Shown: positions 50,701 through 59,854 of the stretch, one piece after another
How the letters are laid out: every line of letters starts with the position of its first letter
How positions within the stretch are numbered: position 1 is the stretch's first letter
NCBI RefSeq assembly: GCF_014641595.1
Contig: NZ_BMIA01000001.1
Location: 1,054,001-1,118,000, forward strand
Source: Dyadobacter endophyticus
GTDB taxonomy: Bacteria > Bacteroidota > Bacteroidia > Cytophagales > Spirosomataceae
Length of the DNA stretch: 64,000 nt
Direction of reading: 5' to 3'
Program-made: the position numbers and the translations under genes
The notes under the pieces: generated by a model
Told to the model about the DNA's origin: nothing
What the model saw: the letters and a program-made list of their open reading frames with translations, nothing else
Databases searched by the model: none

Positions 50701-53700
50701 CTACAATGCATTTACATAGCCCGAGGGGCTGACGCCGAACTGTTTTTGAAAGTCCCGCGAAAAGTTGGTGGGCACGCTGTATCCGACCATATCGGCCACC
50801 TCGTTGATCTTGTAGTTCTTCTCCGCCAGCAGTTCGGCCGCTTTTTTGAGGCGTGAAAGGTTGATCAGCTCATTGGGGGTCATATCCGAAATACCCTTGA
50901 TCTTCCGGTAAAGGGTAGGGCGGCTCATATTCATTTTGGAAGAAAGCATATCCACGTCCAGGTCGCTGTCGGCGATGTGGTCGGTGATAATGGCATTGAG
51001 CTGTTCGAGGAAATCTTTGTCCGCGCGGGAAAACGCGATACCCTTGATATGCGTGAGCGGCGAGCGCGCGAAATAGTCCTTGATAATGTCGCGGTTATGA
51101 AGCAGGTTAGTGATTTGTGCTGACAAATGGTCGAGAGAAAACGGCTTCTCAATATAGGCATCCGCGCCTACTTCGAGCCCCTCGATCTTCGAACTGATCG
51201 AGTTTTTGGCAGTCAATAAAATAATGGGAATGTGGCTGAAACGGATGTCGTTCTTCATCTCGCGGCATAATGCAATGCCGTCCATCACGGGCATCATAAT
51301 GTCGCTGATTACCAGATGGATGTTTTCTTCTTGTAAAAGATAGATCGCCTGCCGGCCGTCGCCAGATCTGAAAATGTTATAGTCCAGACCTAATTCGCGG
51401 CCAAGGTAACCCAGGATTTCCGTGTTGTCTTCGACGAGCAACACATTGGGCTTGTTTGGGTTAGCGGTGCTTTGTCCTGCCTCAGTTGCCTCAGCGGAAG
51501 CATCCAGGCTCTTGTGGTCTTCCTTATTCAAATCCAACTCGTAATCCTGGTGAATGGGAATGGAAAGCAGGAAAGTGTTTTGGTCAAGCTCGGAGCGTTT
51601 TAGTTCGAGTGTGCCTTTGTGCAGCTCTGCGAGCGAGCGCGCGAGCGGCAGGCCAATGCCCGTTCCCTGTTCTTTACTGTTACCCTGGGCGCGGTAGAAT
51701 GGCTCGAAAATGCGGTCGCGGTCGTCGTAACCGATCGGCGGGCCATCGTTGGCGAACTCGATGTGGAATAGCAAATCGTCGCTGTTGAATGGCGAAAGCT
51801 TCACATTTACCCGGCTTTCGGCATACTTGATGGCATTGCTTATCAGGTTGCTGGTGATTTTCTTACAAGCCTCCTCATCTACAAATGCCTGCAAGGCAAT
51901 GCGGGGTAATTCGAGTTTGTATTGCAGCTGCTTTTGCTCGGCTGCTGGACGGAACGTGCTGAAAACGTCGTTCAGCAACTCGTTAATGTCGGTTTTGGTA
52001 AAATTCAGGCTGTAATTGTTAGCTTCGGCCTTTCGGAAGTCGAGGAGCTGGTTGGTCAGGTCTATCAGTCGGGAGGTGTTTTTATCAATCATGTTCAAAC
52101 TCTCAATCATTTCAGGGTCCGACTTTCTATTCGCCAGCAGCTTATCGAGCGGCATCTTGATCAGCGTCAGCGGCGTGCGGATCTCGTGCGCTACATTGGT
52201 AAAAAAGTCGATCTTGGCACTGTATATTTCCCGTTCTTTGCCCATTTCGATTGCCTCGATCTGCCGGCGGTTCTTCTCATCAAGCGCGAGAAAATAGTAA
52301 CGAAAAATCACTACAATAATACTCACAATCAGTACCACATAAAAAAGCCAGGCCCAACCCGTAGCCCAGAACGGCGGCAGAATGGTAATGCGCAGCCTGG
52401 TTTCGCGGTTATTCCAAAGGCCATCGTTGTTGGCCCCACGGATTTTTAATGTATAATTCCCCGGTGGCAGTTTCGAAAACTGAATACGCCGGCTGTTGCT
52501 GTGGAAAGGTATCCATTCCTGCGAAAGGCCTTCCAACTGGTATTGGTAGCTGTTTTGCTCTGGGATTACATAGCTCAGTACGGCCACGTCGAAACTCACA
52601 TTTGAACTCTGATGGGGCAAAATGAGCTCGCTCGCGTAAATGATCGACTGTTTCAACGGCACATCTTCCTGCCGCACTTCGACGTCGCGGTTGTTGACCT
52701 GCAAGCGGGTAATGTAAACCGGCGGCACAAATGCATTCCGGAGCAAGGCGGCGGGTTTGAAACCGACCATTCCCGCTACGGTGCCGAAATACAACGTTCC
52801 GTCGGAATCCTTATAAGACGAATTGTAGTTGAACTGATCGGTAGGCAGGCCGTTGCCCGTGTGGAAATTGGTGAATCGGTCCGAGCGGCCATCGAGCTTT
52901 GCGAGTCCCCGGGAGGTGGTGATCCAGAAATTACCTGCGTCGTCCTCCAAGACCCTGAATACCTGATTGTCGGGCAGCCCATCGGTTTTGCGATAGTTGC
53001 GGAATTGCCCGCTTTCGGGATTGTAGCGCGAAAGACCGTGCTCGGTACAGAGCCAGATGCTCTTATCGGAGCTTTGGTAAATGCTGTTGACGTAATTATC
53101 GACCAGTCCGCCGGGCCGGTCGGCGCTGTACTGCAAATGACCCTGCTTTCGGGTTTTTGGATTATAAAAAGAAACCCCACGGCCATAACTGGCGACCCAT
53201 AACGTGCCTTCTGCATCCTCGTGGATACTTTGCACCTGGTGATTAAAGAACGGGATCCTGGTGAAATCGTCGGTGGCGCGGTTGTATTTGCAGAGGCCGA
53301 TCCACGTACCGGCGAGGATGTCGCCTTCGCGGGTTTTATATAATGTGACAATAAAATTACTGCTCAGTGAGCGCGGGTTGTTGGAGGAATTATAGTGCCT
53401 GATGACCCGCTCGGTACGTAAGTCGATCACATCCAGGCCATGCTCGTAAGTTCCTACCCACAGCTCGTCACCATCGGCCACCATGCCGTGGAGGTTGCGG
53501 TAGGAAATGCTGCCGGGACGGCCGTCGGGCAAAAAGGCCTTGAACTGGCCAGTCCGGGTATCGAGCCGGTTCAGGCCCGCGTCCTCTGTTCCGACCCACA
53601 AATGGCCGTATTTGTCTTTCGTGATTTCGTGTACAATGCTGCCGCTAATGCTGTTGCCGGGTTTGGGGAAGAACTTGCGGAAGTTGTTGAACTGGGTTGA

Positions 53701-54678
53701 ATAATAGTTGATCCCGCCAAATTGTGTCGTAATCCAAATGCCGCCCTCGCGGTCGCGGAGAATCGAATTGATGATGTTATCCGTGATAGAATAACGGTTA
53801 AACGGCTCCCTGACAATATGCTGTGAGCTGCCAGAGACCAGGTCGAGAATGTAAAGCCCGGATTCGGTGCCGAGCCAGAACTCCTGGCTGCTTTTTTGAA
53901 AGATTGTATGCACCTGTACGTCCTCATCGGGTTGTCCGGCGGCAGTGAGGTTACGGACCTCTTTTTTTACAAAATTCAAAAGTAAAACCTTTTTCATCGT
54001 GCCGATCAGCAACGAGGAGTCGCCGACGGCGTGCAGCGTGGTAGCGCCATAAATATCCCTGATACCCGATAATTCACCGACGTTAAAAGCTTCGAAACGG
54101 CCGGTATCCTGCTGGTAATGCCGCACGACGCCATTATTGCACGCCACCCAAACAGCTCCTGCGGGCGATACGTGGAGTGAGACTGGCTGGCCGCTGCCGA
54201 GGTCCACGCGCGCCACACGGCCGGTGCGCACATGATAGCGGTACAAGGTAAGATCTGAAATGATCCAGATGTTGCCGCTGCGGTCACCACGGATTTCCAG
54301 CACCTCGCCTGCCGGGATCAGCCCGAATGCGTCGAATCGCTCGGCGACGGGGTCGTAGCGGTACACACCATTGTGCGTACCTACCCAGAGCTTCTCGGAG
54401 GCATCTTCATATAATGCAAAAATGGAATTACTCCCGATGCTCAGCGAATCGCCGGCGACATTCTGGAAAATGCGGAAAGTGTGGCCATCGAAACGGTTGA
54501 GGCCATTGCGGCTCGCAAACCACATGAAACCCTTCTTGTCCTGGACCATTTCGCCCACGGCATTGCCAGAAAGTCCGTCAGAAACCTGGTAGTTACGAAA
54601 ATAGAAAGGGATTTGCTGCGCAAAAACCCGCGTAGCGACAAGAAGGAAAAGCAGGATGGAAACAAGTGTTCTCACCAA
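50701..54678 (-). CDS. Hybrid two-component system sensor/regulator (HTCS)
   Basis: A single 1325-residue protein combines all parts of a two-component system. From the N-terminus these are a signal sequence, about 14 propeller blades (KGFMWFASRNGLNRFDGHTF, KLWVGTHNGVYRYDP) and a Y_Y_Y domain in the periplasm, then a membrane helix (WAWLFYVVLIVSIIVVIFRY). Inside the cell are HisKA with the histidine in FTNVAHEIRTPLTLIKM, HATPase (GTGIGLPLARSLAELHKGTL), a receiver domain with phosphoacceptor aspartate in HLVISDIMMPVMDG, and a C-terminal AraC-type DNA-binding domain (VDMLSSKMNMSRPTLYRKIK, YKINEVADMVGYSVPTNFSR). Such proteins sense a breakdown product and activate adjacent uptake genes, here the divergent SusC/SusD pair. 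Confidence 0.95.
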   Translation of the reverse strand: MVRTLVSILLFLLVATRVFAQQIPFYFRNYQVSDGLSGNAVGEMVQDKKGFMWFASRNGLNRFDGHTFRIFQNVAGDSLSIGSNSIFALYEDASEKLWVGTHNGVYRYDPVAERFDAFGLIPAGEVLEIRGDRSGNIWIISDLTLYRYHVRTGRVARVDLGSGQPVSLHVSPAGAVWVACNNGVVRHYQQDTGRFEAFNVGELSGIRDIYGATTLHAVGDSSLLIGTMKKVLLLNFVKKEVRNLTAAGQPDEDVQVHTIFQKSSQEFWLGTESGLYILDLVSGSSQHIVREPFNRYSITDNIINSILRDREGGIWITTQFGGINYYSTQFNNFRKFFPKPGNSISGSIVHEITKDKYGHLWVGTEDAGLNRLDTRTGQFKAFLPDGRPGSISYRNLHGMVADGDELWVGTYEHGLDVIDLRTERVIRHYNSSNNPRSLSSNFIVTLYKTREGDILAGTWIGLCKYNRATDDFTRIPFFNHQVQSIHEDAEGTLWVASYGRGVSFYNPKTRKQGHLQYSADRPGGLVDNYVNSIYQSSDKSIWLCTEHGLSRYNPESGQFRNYRKTDGLPDNQVFRVLEDDAGNFWITTSRGLAKLDGRSDRFTNFHTGNGLPTDQFNYNSSYKDSDGTLYFGTVAGMVGFKPAALLRNAFVPPVYITRLQVNNRDVEVRQEDVPLKQSIIYASELILPHQSSNVSFDVAVLSYVIPEQNSYQYQLEGLSQEWIPFHSNSRRIQFSKLPPGNYTLKIRGANNDGLWNNRETRLRITILPPFWATGWAWLFYVVLIVSIIVVIFRYYFLALDEKNRRQIEAIEMGKEREIYSAKIDFFTNVAHEIRTPLTLIKMPLDKLLANRKSDPEMIESLNMIDKNTSRLIDLTNQLLDFRKAEANNYSLNFTKTDINELLNDVFSTFRPAAEQKQLQYKLELPRIALQAFVDEEACKKITSNLISNAIKYAESRVNVKLSPFNSDDLLFHIEFANDGPPIGYDDRDRIFEPFYRAQGNSKEQGTGIGLPLARSLAELHKGTLELKRSELDQNTFLLSIPIHQDYELDLNKEDHKSLDASAEATEAGQSTANPNKPNVLLVEDNTEILGYLGRELGLDYNIFRSGDGRQAIYLLQEENIHLVISDIMMPVMDGIALCREMKNDIRFSHIPIILLTAKNSISSKIEGLEVGADAYIEKPFSLDHLSAQITNLLHNRDIIKDYFARSPLTHIKGIAFSRADKDFLEQLNAIITDHIADSDLDVDMLSSKMNMSRPTLYRKIKGISDMTPNELINLSRLKKAAELLAEKNYKINEVADMVGYSVPTNFSRDFQKQFGVSPSGYVNAL

Positions 54679-54826
54679 TTTAAACTACATATAAACACAC
54701 GACCTGACACAACCGGCATGTAAAGATATCCACTAAAATCTTAGTTAAATCATAAAAATTTTAGGTGAGACATTTTGATTCAAAATTGAGACAAAACGAT
54801 CACCCCGTTATCCACTAAACCCGGAA

Positions 54827-54884
54827 CTTCGCAGCATTCTTAATTAATCCAATATTATAGTTAAATAATAACAACGCTGCGGAG
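54827..54884. promoter_or_regulatory. Imperfect inverted repeat upstream of susC-like gene
   Basis: The arm 54827-54847 (CTTCGCAGCATTCTTA...TTAA) and the reverse complement of 54861-54884 (CTCCGCAGCGTTGTTA...TTAA) agree at most positions. It ends 23 bases before the SusC start codon. It may be the operator of the hybrid regulator, or a hairpin in the leader RNA. Confidence 0.4.
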
Positions 54885-54907
54885 CTTTTACCCTAACTAT
54901 CTCCTTC

Positions 54908-57900
54908 ATGGAAATAAAATTATACAAATCGACCGGCGAGGGCAGGCGCCCGCTGCCGGGACGTTCACTTGCACGGGCAACCGCATGGCTGGGCTGCCTG
55001 CTGCTCATACTTTCGGCCTGGCAAGCCAGTGCGCAGAATACCGTGCAAATTTCCGGTAAAATCCGGGATTCCAAAGACGCGTTGCCTGGGGTAGCCGTTC
55101 TCGAAAAAGGAACCAACAACGGAACCGTTTCGGAAGCCGATGGGACATTCAAGCTGCAAGTGGGTAACGCTAATGCGACGCTGGTTATCTCAAATGTGGG
55201 CTATGTAACCCAGGAGATAGGTCTGGCGGGCAAATCTTTCGTGGAAGTAAATCTGGCGGAAGACCAGAAAACACTGAATGAAGTAGTCGTGATCGGTTAT
55301 GGCTCCCTTAACAAAAAGGAGGTTTCCAGCGCCATTACGCACCTTTCGGGGAAAGATCTGCTCCGTGTGGGCGGCAACAACCCGTTGATGGCCATCCAGG
55401 GGAAGGTAGCGGGGCTTTCGGTAACCAACACGGCTGCGGCTGACCCTAATTCTTCGCCGAACATACAGCTACGCGGGGCGTCGTCGAGAAGCGCCGGTCT
55501 GGGGCCCTTGTTTGTGATCAATGGCGTGCCGGGCGGTAATATCGACAACATCAACCAGAACGAGATCGAGTCCATCGACGTGCTGAAAGGCGGTGCGGCG
55601 TCGGCCATTTACGGTACGCGCGGCAGCAATGGGGTGATTGTGATCACGACCAAAAAGGGATCGGAGAACTCGCGTATATTCTATGACGGTTACACCACAT
55701 TCGACTACGCTACCAATCAGCTGGAAGTGCTTTCGAAAGATGACTTCCTGGCCCACAAGCGTGGCGTCGATTTTGGCGGCAACACCAACTGGATGAACGC
55801 CGTGAAGCGCAACCCGTCGTTTTCGCACAAGCATACCCTTCAATTTTCGGGTGGTAATGGCAAGACCAACTATTTCACCTCGCTCGACTACCGCGATGCG
55901 AACGGTTTGGACCTCCGTTCGGCCAAGCGCGAATATGGGGGAAGGATTAATATTAACCACAAGACGGCCAATAATATCGTCGAACTGGCATTCACTGCTG
56001 CGCCCCGCTACACCAAAACGAGCGATGCCGATTACAGCGGTTTCAACTACGCACTGACCCTAAACCCGACGCTCTCCGTGCGCGACTCAACTGGCAAGTA
56101 TGCTTATCTGACATCCGGATTTTTTGCCAACAACCCGGTTGAAGTCGCGAAGGGCGTCAAGTCCGATCGCGAGTACAAGCTGCTGGATATGAATGGTTCA
56201 GCGAAAATTAATATTCTCGAAAACCTGAATACCGTGGTGACGATCGGAGAAGTGAGCTCTTCGGGAAGAAGGTATTTCTTCACTCCTTCGACGCTGACGA
56301 CCGTTATCAACGGAAGCAAACGCAACAGCGGCGAGCAGAAACTGGAAGAAAGCGACCAGAAAAGCTTTGAATGGATCGGTAATTATTACCTGGATTTGAA
56401 TAAGCACTCCTTCAAGCTGCTCGGTGGGTATTCGTTCCAGTATTTTACTTCTTCCGGCTTCAATGCGAAGAATGAGAACTTTCCTTCCAATGTGTTGACT
56501 TACAATAACCTGGGGAGCGGTTTGTGGAATTTACAGCAGGGGATCAACAATGTGGGTTCTTACAAAAACTCTTCCAAACTGATCGCATTCTTTGGCCGTT
56601 TGAACTACGATTTTGACCAGAAATACTACCTGTCGGCCAGCTTGCGTCGCGAGGGTTCTTCGAAATTCGGGTATTCCAACAAATGGGGTTACTTCCCGGC
56701 GGCTTCGGTGGCCTGGCGGGCCACACAGGAAAGTTTCCTGAAAGATATTCCCTGGCTGAACGAACTGAAAATACGTGCCGATTATGGCGAGACCGGTAAC
56801 CAGGATTTTGGTAATTATCTTTCGCTCGATACCTACGGCGGTTATGGCTATTATTTATACAATGGCAACAACTACCAGGTTTGGGGACCAAGTCAAAATA
56901 CCAACTATGACCTGCGCTGGGAAAAGGCGGCGAACTTCAATGCCGGTCTTGATTTTGAGCTTTTCGGCAGCAAGGTTTCCGGTAGCCTCAATTACTATAT
57001 CCGCACCAACAAGGACTTGCTGGGTAACTACAATGTTTCCAACCCGCCGAACATTCAGGGCCAGACGTTCGCCAACGTCGGTACCATGCGGAACACGGGT
57101 ATCGAGTTGCAGTTGAATGCTTCGGTGCTGCGGAAAGGTGATTTTACTTACGACCTTGGTTTCACAGGCGCTTATAACAACAACAAATTCGTGTCATTTT
57201 CGAACGCGCTTTTCAAAGGTCAGAAGTACGTAGATGTGGTAGGTATGCCGGCGCCGGGTAGCCCGGGTACATTGCAGCGGTTGCAGGAAGATACGCGGAT
57301 CGGTAGCTTCTATGCGCTCAAATCGGCTGGTGTGAACGAGCAGGGTGCTTTGCTGGTGTATAATAAAAAGGGTGAGGTGATCCCGGGCAACCAGGCGACA
57401 AACGACGACAAGCAGTTTGTCGGAAACGGCCTGCCGAAGTTTACAATGGGTATTTCCAACAATTTCAAATACAAGAGGTGGGACCTGAGCGTGTTCCTGC
57501 GCGGTTCGTTCGGCTATAAGCTGTTCAATACTTACGCATTCTACCTCGGAACACCGGCGACACAGGAAAACGCTAATGTGCTGACTTCGGCCTACGACGG
57601 CGGTAAGTATTCGAAACTGACAAGCCCGACGACCTATTCAACACTCTCGGACTACTTCCTCGAACAGGGCGGATTTTTAAAGATTGACAACGTGACACTT
57701 AGCTACACCCAGCCGATCCAGACGAAATTCCTGCAATCGGTACGCATTTATGCGACCAGCCGCAACCTGGCAACATTCACGAAATTCACCGGTGGCGATC
57801 CCGACCTGATTAATGTGAACGGTCTTTACCCCGGGGTGAACAAAAACGGCGACAATAACGGCACGCTCGATTACTATCCGTCGACAACCCAGTTGTTGTT

Positions 57901-57922
57901 GGGCGTTCAGCTCACCTTTTAA
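54908..57922 (+). CDS. SusC/RagA-family TonB-dependent receptor
   Basis: The 1004-residue protein has a signal peptide (AWLGCLLLILSAWQASAQ), a carboxypeptidase-D-like domain (LPGVAVLEKGTNNGTVSEAD), a plug with the SusC motif (NEIESIDVLKGGAASAIYGT) and a barrel that ends TQLLLGVQLTF. It lacks an STN domain, in keeping with control by the hybrid two-component protein and not by an anti-sigma factor. It pairs with the SusD protein encoded 12 bases downstream. No polysaccharide lyase or glycosidase gene is next to it, so its substrate is unclear. Confidence 0.95.
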   Translation: MEIKLYKSTGEGRRPLPGRSLARATAWLGCLLLILSAWQASAQNTVQISGKIRDSKDALPGVAVLEKGTNNGTVSEADGTFKLQVGNANATLVISNVGYVTQEIGLAGKSFVEVNLAEDQKTLNEVVVIGYGSLNKKEVSSAITHLSGKDLLRVGGNNPLMAIQGKVAGLSVTNTAAADPNSSPNIQLRGASSRSAGLGPLFVINGVPGGNIDNINQNEIESIDVLKGGAASAIYGTRGSNGVIVITTKKGSENSRIFYDGYTTFDYATNQLEVLSKDDFLAHKRGVDFGGNTNWMNAVKRNPSFSHKHTLQFSGGNGKTNYFTSLDYRDANGLDLRSAKREYGGRININHKTANNIVELAFTAAPRYTKTSDADYSGFNYALTLNPTLSVRDSTGKYAYLTSGFFANNPVEVAKGVKSDREYKLLDMNGSAKINILENLNTVVTIGEVSSSGRRYFFTPSTLTTVINGSKRNSGEQKLEESDQKSFEWIGNYYLDLNKHSFKLLGGYSFQYFTSSGFNAKNENFPSNVLTYNNLGSGLWNLQQGINNVGSYKNSSKLIAFFGRLNYDFDQKYYLSASLRREGSSKFGYSNKWGYFPAASVAWRATQESFLKDIPWLNELKIRADYGETGNQDFGNYLSLDTYGGYGYYLYNGNNYQVWGPSQNTNYDLRWEKAANFNAGLDFELFGSKVSGSLNYYIRTNKDLLGNYNVSNPPNIQGQTFANVGTMRNTGIELQLNASVLRKGDFTYDLGFTGAYNNNKFVSFSNALFKGQKYVDVVGMPAPGSPGTLQRLQEDTRIGSFYALKSAGVNEQGALLVYNKKGEVIPGNQATNDDKQFVGNGLPKFTMGISNNFKYKRWDLSVFLRGSFGYKLFNTYAFYLGTPATQENANVLTSAYDGGKYSKLTSPTTYSTLSDYFLEQGGFLKIDNVTLSYTQPIQTKFLQSVRIYATSRNLATFTKFTGGDPDLINVNGLYPGVNKNGDNNGTLDYYPSTTQLLLGVQLTF

Positions 57923-57934
57923 TTTTTAGACATA

Positions 57935-59692
57935 ATGAAAAGCATAAACATATTAAAGAATAGAGCCCTGACTGGATGGTCCCGGATCGGATGGTCCCGC
58001 ATTGGGGCAGGCATGCTGTTGCTAGCAACCGTAGGCTGTACCAACCTCGACGAGCAACTTTTCGACCGGATCACTTCCGATAATTTCCTCCAAACGCGTG
58101 AAGACGTTACCCGCGACTTCCTCCGCGCATTCGAACACAGTTATTGGAGTATCCAGGGCGGTAACACGTTCATGTTGCAGGAAAACAGCTCGGACGAGAT
58201 CATGACCCCGAATCGCCAGGGCGACTGGTTCGACGGCGGGCAATTCCAGCGCGTGCATTACCACACCTGGACGCCGAACGACGGCTTCACGTCCGATCCC
58301 TGGAATGCATTGTATGGCGGTGTGACGCTGGCAACCAACTCACTGGAAGATTTGCAGGGTATTAAAGATCCTTCCAGGTTTGAGATGACCCAGGCCGAGC
58401 TCGACGGAATGATTGCAGAGCTGCGCACACTACGCGCGTGGTTGAACCTGCGCCTGCTCGATTTCTACCGCAATATCGTGATCGTGACCAAGGTGAAGGG
58501 CGAGACCACCGGTGGGCCGCAGGTGACACCCCAGGAAGCATTTGCGTTCATTGAGCAGGAACTGAAAGAGTCGCTACCCAAGCTGCCGACCGTACAAAGC
58601 CTTGGAGCTAATGCGGTAGGCCGTTGGACGCAAGGTGGAGCAGCTTCGTTGCTGGTGCGGCTTTACCTCAATGCGAAGGTGTACACAGGCACCGACCGTT
58701 TTGCTGACTGTGCGAAAATCAGCCAGGAAATGATAGATGGGAAGTACGGTACCTACGCCCTGGAATCGCGCTGGGACGCTCCATTTGATTACAACAATGC
58801 TACTTCGAAGGAAACGGTGTTTGGCTTTCCGGGCAGTTTCGGGCTTACGCACTGGCAGTATGATGGCGGAATGTATTTCTGGATGCTGCCCAACCTGGCG
58901 CCAAGCTATTTCGGATTTACGGATTTTGGTAATGCCAACCCGAAATACGCAATGCAGCCCGGCCTCGATGTGGATGGAAAGGAGTATCAGCATGCATTGG
59001 GTAAGCCATTTGTAAAATTTCAAAAGTATCCGGACGATATTCGCTTGAAAAAATACAAGAATCTAGGCGATAGCAAACGCGAAGGGATGTTCCTGTACGG
59101 CTACCTGCCCTACACCAACTCGGCAGGCAAGCCCGACACGGTGCGTGGTTTCAAGGGCCCGTATCCACTCTATCTACGCGACCAGGTAGGTAAGTTCCTC
59201 GATGCGAAGCCAGGCACGTCGATTGCCGACAAAACTTCGAACATGAATAATGCGGATAACAACTCGGGTATTTTCCCGGTGAAGTATCCGTTCTACCCCA
59301 GCGAGGACCTGAATAAGATTTCTTCGGCTTATGCGGAGATCCGTTTCGCGGAAATATACTATTCGCTGGCTGAATGCAAATACCGGTCGGGTGACAAGGC
59401 TTCTGCCGCTGTATTGCTGAATGCGGTCCGTAAACGTAACTATCCAACCGGCTCGGCAAGTCTTTACAAAGCCGATGGGAGCCAGCTTACCGACCAGGAG
59501 ATGATCGACGAATGGGGTAGGGAGTTCCTCGTGGAAGGCCGCCGCCGCACCGACATGATCCGTTGGGGCGTGTTCAACAAAGGCACCTGGTGGGATAAAA
59601 CGGCCGATGCCGACAGCCACACCGAGATTTTCCCGATCGGGCAAACGGTGCTGAACTCGTCGCCGCAACTAAAACAAAACCCGGGCTATTAA
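57935..59692 (+). CDS. SusD/RagB-family substrate-binding lipoprotein
   Basis: The 585-residue lipoprotein has an unusually long leader with an internal duplication (TGWSRIGWSRIG) before the hydrophobic stretch and lipobox LATVGC. SusD features include ATNSLEDLQGIKDPS, AELRTLRAWLNLRLLDFYRN, IRFAEIYYSLAECKYRSGDK and a C-terminal WGREFLVEGRRRTDMIRWGV with IFPIGQTVLNSSPQLKQNPG. It would bind substrate at the surface for the SusC channel. The stop codon lies within the palindrome at 59691-59714. Confidence 0.94.
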   Translation: MKSINILKNRALTGWSRIGWSRIGAGMLLLATVGCTNLDEQLFDRITSDNFLQTREDVTRDFLRAFEHSYWSIQGGNTFMLQENSSDEIMTPNRQGDWFDGGQFQRVHYHTWTPNDGFTSDPWNALYGGVTLATNSLEDLQGIKDPSRFEMTQAELDGMIAELRTLRAWLNLRLLDFYRNIVIVTKVKGETTGGPQVTPQEAFAFIEQELKESLPKLPTVQSLGANAVGRWTQGGAASLLVRLYLNAKVYTGTDRFADCAKISQEMIDGKYGTYALESRWDAPFDYNNATSKETVFGFPGSFGLTHWQYDGGMYFWMLPNLAPSYFGFTDFGNANPKYAMQPGLDVDGKEYQHALGKPFVKFQKYPDDIRLKKYKNLGDSKREGMFLYGYLPYTNSAGKPDTVRGFKGPYPLYLRDQVGKFLDAKPGTSIADKTSNMNNADNNSGIFPVKYPFYPSEDLNKISSAYAEIRFAEIYYSLAECKYRSGDKASAAVLLNAVRKRNYPTGSASLYKADGSQLTDQEMIDEWGREFLVEGRRRTDMIRWGVFNKGTWWDKTADADSHTEIFPIGQTVLNSSPQLKQNPGY

Positions 59693-59714
59693 CCCAGGGT
59701 TTAAACCCTGGGTT
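59691..59714. repeat. Perfect 24-bp palindrome at the susD-like stop codon
   Basis: AACCCAGGGTTT followed directly by its reverse complement spans the last two bases of the SusD stop codon. Together with a hairpin near 59757-59774 and the terminator at 59776 it forms a run of palindromes that resembles a REP-type element. Confidence 0.65.
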
Positions 59715-59775
59715 GTCGAGGGCTAAAAATGAATAACTAAAACCGATGATAGAACACCGCTCGTGGGGCGGTGGG

Positions 59776-59802
59776 TGCGCCCTAAAAGGGCGCATTTTTT
59801 TT
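59776..59802 (+). terminator. Rho-independent terminator of the SusC/SusD operon
   Basis: TGCGCCCT (59776-59783) pairs perfectly with AGGGCGCA (59787-59794) around a 3-nt loop and is followed by eight T residues. Confidence 0.92.
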
Positions 59803-59854
59803 GGAATTGCAATGAAAGTTTGTAATATTTAATCAGAGTGTTTTTGGCCCTGAT

